Source of the DNA: Neodiprion pinetum
Taxonomy: Eukaryota; Arthropoda; Insecta; Hymenoptera; Diprionidae
Direction: 5' to 3'
DNA: 64,000 bases
Assembly: GCF_021155775.2 (NCBI RefSeq)
Contig: NC_060236.1
Span: forward strand, 18,216,519 to 18,280,518
Part shown: in pieces, positions 61,152-64,000 of the stretch
Position numbering within the stretch: position 1 is the stretch's first letter
Layout of the letters: every line of letters starts with the position of its first letter
The notes under the pieces: generated by a model
What the model was told of the DNA's origin: nothing
Databases searched by the model: none
What the model saw: only the letters and a program-made list of their open reading frames with translations
Made by a program: the position numbers and the translations under genes

Positions 61152-64000
61152 GTTTATGTTTCATCTCAAGAAACAGCCGTTTGTGTCAAAAATATACCAG
61201 TGAACTGTGATAAATATCACTTGTATAATTACTAGAAAATATCATTAAGATGAGTGTATCGTTACAATAACGGTTTAGATATTATTGGGATTAGAAAAAA
61301 AATTGGTACAAGTACCACCCCTTCATTGTGATAGTAGTTATCAATACTGGATTTTCTGGCTACTGCAACATGTTTTAGTTCATCGGGGCTACAATATCAA
61401 TTTATTGTGTCATCAACATCTAATTATCGTAGTTACAGAAGATATGATACGAATGACTATAATCGAAAAGAATAAAACCCACCCTTGATTTTCTATTTAC
61501 AGGTACAAAACTAATTTTCATTTTGTACCCAGAAACATATTTTTCGGTTAAAACAAAAAATGAAAATAGTTAGGGACCGTACATAGTTACCACAACTAAG
61601 AATTTTTCGCCGTCTAATAAAACTATATTAAGTATCGTAAATTTTGGATATGACTATATGAGTATGATAGGTCACCATGCAGACTGAAATACACGAAACA
61701 TACCATTTTTCTCGTAATACGTATGAGATAGGTAAAAAAATACACGTATTACCAAGGAATATAATTTCATGATACGTCTACTGAATATTATTATTAATAT
61801 GTACGTAAAATGTAGACACGGGTGCAAAGCAAAAAAATGTAAGTCTATTTGTCGAATGAAATAAATCTGCTTGTGGTATGTACAGTTGATTAAGGTCATA
61901 TTTTATTAGCATATCGCTAGTAATGCAATAAATATTAAACGTACAATAAATCATACATGGATTCCAACAGCACCGTTATCATTCTGGCTAAAACATATGT
62001 CACAATGTGACATCGGGGCCTTAATTCGTTTAAACACTGTTAGTGGTGATGAAGAGGGTTCTCCGTTCAAGGTAGTTCTGTGAATATTGTTCAAAATGAC
62101 GGTCATTACCTTTATCAGCGTGGTGACAAGGTACAAACATAGCCCAAGCTCGTGTAGTTGAATACATGTTACGATTATATCATAAGATTTGATACAGATT
62201 CTCATCTTCAGATCAGATAGTCATTTTTTTGTCAATTTCCTCATCAATCTAACGAAATACCAACTCGATGCAATAATTTCTCAAACTGCTTTTTCCCTTT
62301 TACTTACTTTAACGGGAATGCGAGTGACAGGCAGGAGCTTCTTGTCGCGATATCGTTCCTAGAAATCGCTGCCTTCAAGTTGTCCACAAAAAGACAACGA
62401 AAGTAAGGTGAACTTGAAGAATCTCCTTAAATTGTTTAATTCATTGGGGAACCACACTGCCAACTCTTAAAGCTTGGTGGCAGCACAATCGTTGGTTCAA
62501 AATTCAAATTCAAGCATACAATATTACGTGAAATTAATTTTCCTTTATTGAAGATCTTTTTTCGTCACTTGGAGAAAAGCAGCATGGCAAATTAATCTGT
62601 TTAAATTCTTCAATCGTCCAAACAAAATACTTTTTGGATTTTGGAATACCGGAATTTCACGGCAAAGTGGACCAATGATTGTGCGCCACCTGCAATCAGC
62701 TTGACAACTGTGGAAATTGTGCCCAACTTCAGAGTGGCTTTTTGTCTAGGGAAACTGGAAGATGTCAATGAATTATTTCGTTTGGTAATAAGACGAGGAA
62801 TTTTTGATAGATGAGAGAATTTTAGGAAATACTTGCTCTTGGAAATTCTTTGAAATATGGCGTGTTCAATACAACCTATAAATTCTTCAACTGTTGCTGG
62901 GAATTTAAACCAGCCGTTCATAATTTTTCATCGCTCGCTCGAATATTTTTAAGATTCTTATTTCACTTGCTGGACTCTCTCGATTGTAGAAATTTATTCA
63001 TGAAAGTGGTAAGAATGATGATGATTAATCACAATGTGAATACGTAAGCTCAAACCCTATTCTTCGTATTTAGGTATCAGTACTTACAAACTTCTCTTTT
63101 TCGATACTGATCTATACAACGTTTGAATAATACGTGAATAATTTTTACGTCGCAAGCCAAGTTCTTTTGAATGTAAGTTGACCAATCAGAGTTCTGACAT
63201 AATGCAACAATATTTATGTGAAATCTACAAAATCTCGGCTTTAATAAAAGCAAAACAAATACCCTTAATCATAGATTAGTACTATCAATAGTTTAGATAC
63301 TCTGTGTAATACTTCCGTTCCAGTAAAATTGTTAATTATATTTTACAAATTTGGCAGCTCGAAAAAAAAAAAAAACTTAAGGAATGTATACATTTATATT
63401 TATATAAAAACATACGTGTATTCACGCATAAGATTTCCTTGAAAAAATTATCAGTTTACCAAATAATTGAGGATCTTCAATCACCCTTTAATTAAATGAC
63501 TGTACCAAAAACCTCTTTGACCGTTCTGAGAACATTTTTGTATGTAGGAATTGCAAATGTTCTTCCGACAATTTTACATTTTTACAAGCTTCAGGTTTGC
63601 AAAGGAACTCCTTTAAAATGCTTTTCTACATTCGCAAAAATAAGCTGCACGCAAAGCCATTCCGATTCAGATTATGTGTAATAAAATTAAAGCGAACACA
63701 AAGTTTTACAGAGCAAAGTGGGTAGAAAATTCTCCAAATAAAGAGTTATATCGAGTTGAACGTTTATTCCCTCAATAAACACGATTGCGAAATTTTTTAT
63801 TAAAAGATAAAATGTAAATAATTGATACATTCATAAAACATACACAACACACAAATACATTACTGGGATTGCCATTGACGTTTTTGTTGTCATTATTATG
63901 TACATAGAAAAATATCAAATCGATGCAAGTGACATTGAATAATAATGAAACCGACTTTTCCAAGTTTCATTGAGTAAAACAATCCCAATTAATATTCATA
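61152..64000. other. 3' flank of the neprilysin-like gene; no firm gene
   Basis: The first 300-350 bp should be 3' UTR. The rest is AT-rich. A minus-strand candidate at 62610-62921 (103 codons, or two exons joined across 62755-62833) has no recognised domain. Short frames near 63496-63681 and 63772-63963 are unsupported. No RNA gene or MITE is recognised. Confidence 0.5.
61471..61476 (+). terminator. Candidate poly(A) signal AATAAA for the neprilysin-like gene
   Basis: AATAAA about 320 nt after the stop codon. It is plausible in position but not decisive in AT-rich DNA. Confidence 0.35.

Noticed and set aside
62610..62921. 103-codon minus-strand ORF
   Set aside because: A two-exon version can be drawn, but no domain is recognised and an alternative frame over 62549-62760 is equally open; evidence insufficient.

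Overview
This is eukaryotic, AT-rich nuclear DNA from an insect, most likely a hymenopteran of the sawfly or wasp type. The basis is the gene families present, the short exons with GT-AG introns, the very high density of MITEs and foldback elements, and the long A/T runs. No bacterial, viral or organellar features are seen. The taxon is an inference; the insect origin is well supported.

Layout. (1) 315-9558, minus: a complete six-exon stathmin gene whose N-terminus is Cys-rich and of the SCG10 type; all splice phases agree (282 codons). A GC-rich block (about 9900-10210) and a TATA-bearing GC-rich block (about 18410-18740) lie upstream and may be its promoters. (2) 13458-16810: a complete DNA transposon with TTAA target duplication, terminal inverted repeats and an intact 624-codon DDE transposase, carrying a foldback MITE with a 9-bp target duplication just upstream of its ORF. 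(3) 20439-25529, minus: phosphatidylserine synthase, five exons, 475 codons. (4) 25900-27000: three MITE or foldback elements, one nested inside another. (5) 28278-29422, minus: a three-exon gene for a 119-residue protein with a mitochondrial-type presequence and one membrane span. (6) 30000-40000: repeat-rich DNA with one intronless gene for a secreted glycoprotein (34159-34944, TATA box at 35001-35011), bracketed by two inverted copies of one repeat family. (7) 40179-61151, plus: a 43-exon gene for a type II membrane protein of the neprilysin (M13) family. (8) 61152-64000: no firm gene.

The outstanding feature is in the neprilysin-like gene. Between the transmembrane exon and the peptidase domain lie 27 tandem copies of a unit of exactly 174 bp. 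Each unit is a complete cassette: acceptor, 63-nt exon, donor, and a 111-bp intron with a branch-point-like CTAAC. Each exon is phase 2-2 and encodes 21 Thr/Ser/Pro-rich residues, so any number of copies keeps frame and builds a mucin-like stalk of up to 567 residues. The peptidase domain has lost its zinc and catalytic residues (HExxH is NEIAH; the NAxY and late His motifs are gone), so the product looks like a mucin-stalked pseudopeptidase on the cell surface.

Coordinates come from splice sites and reading-frame phase read by eye, without transcript data. The genes have no visible functional link; they are ordinary neighbours in a repeat-rich region.
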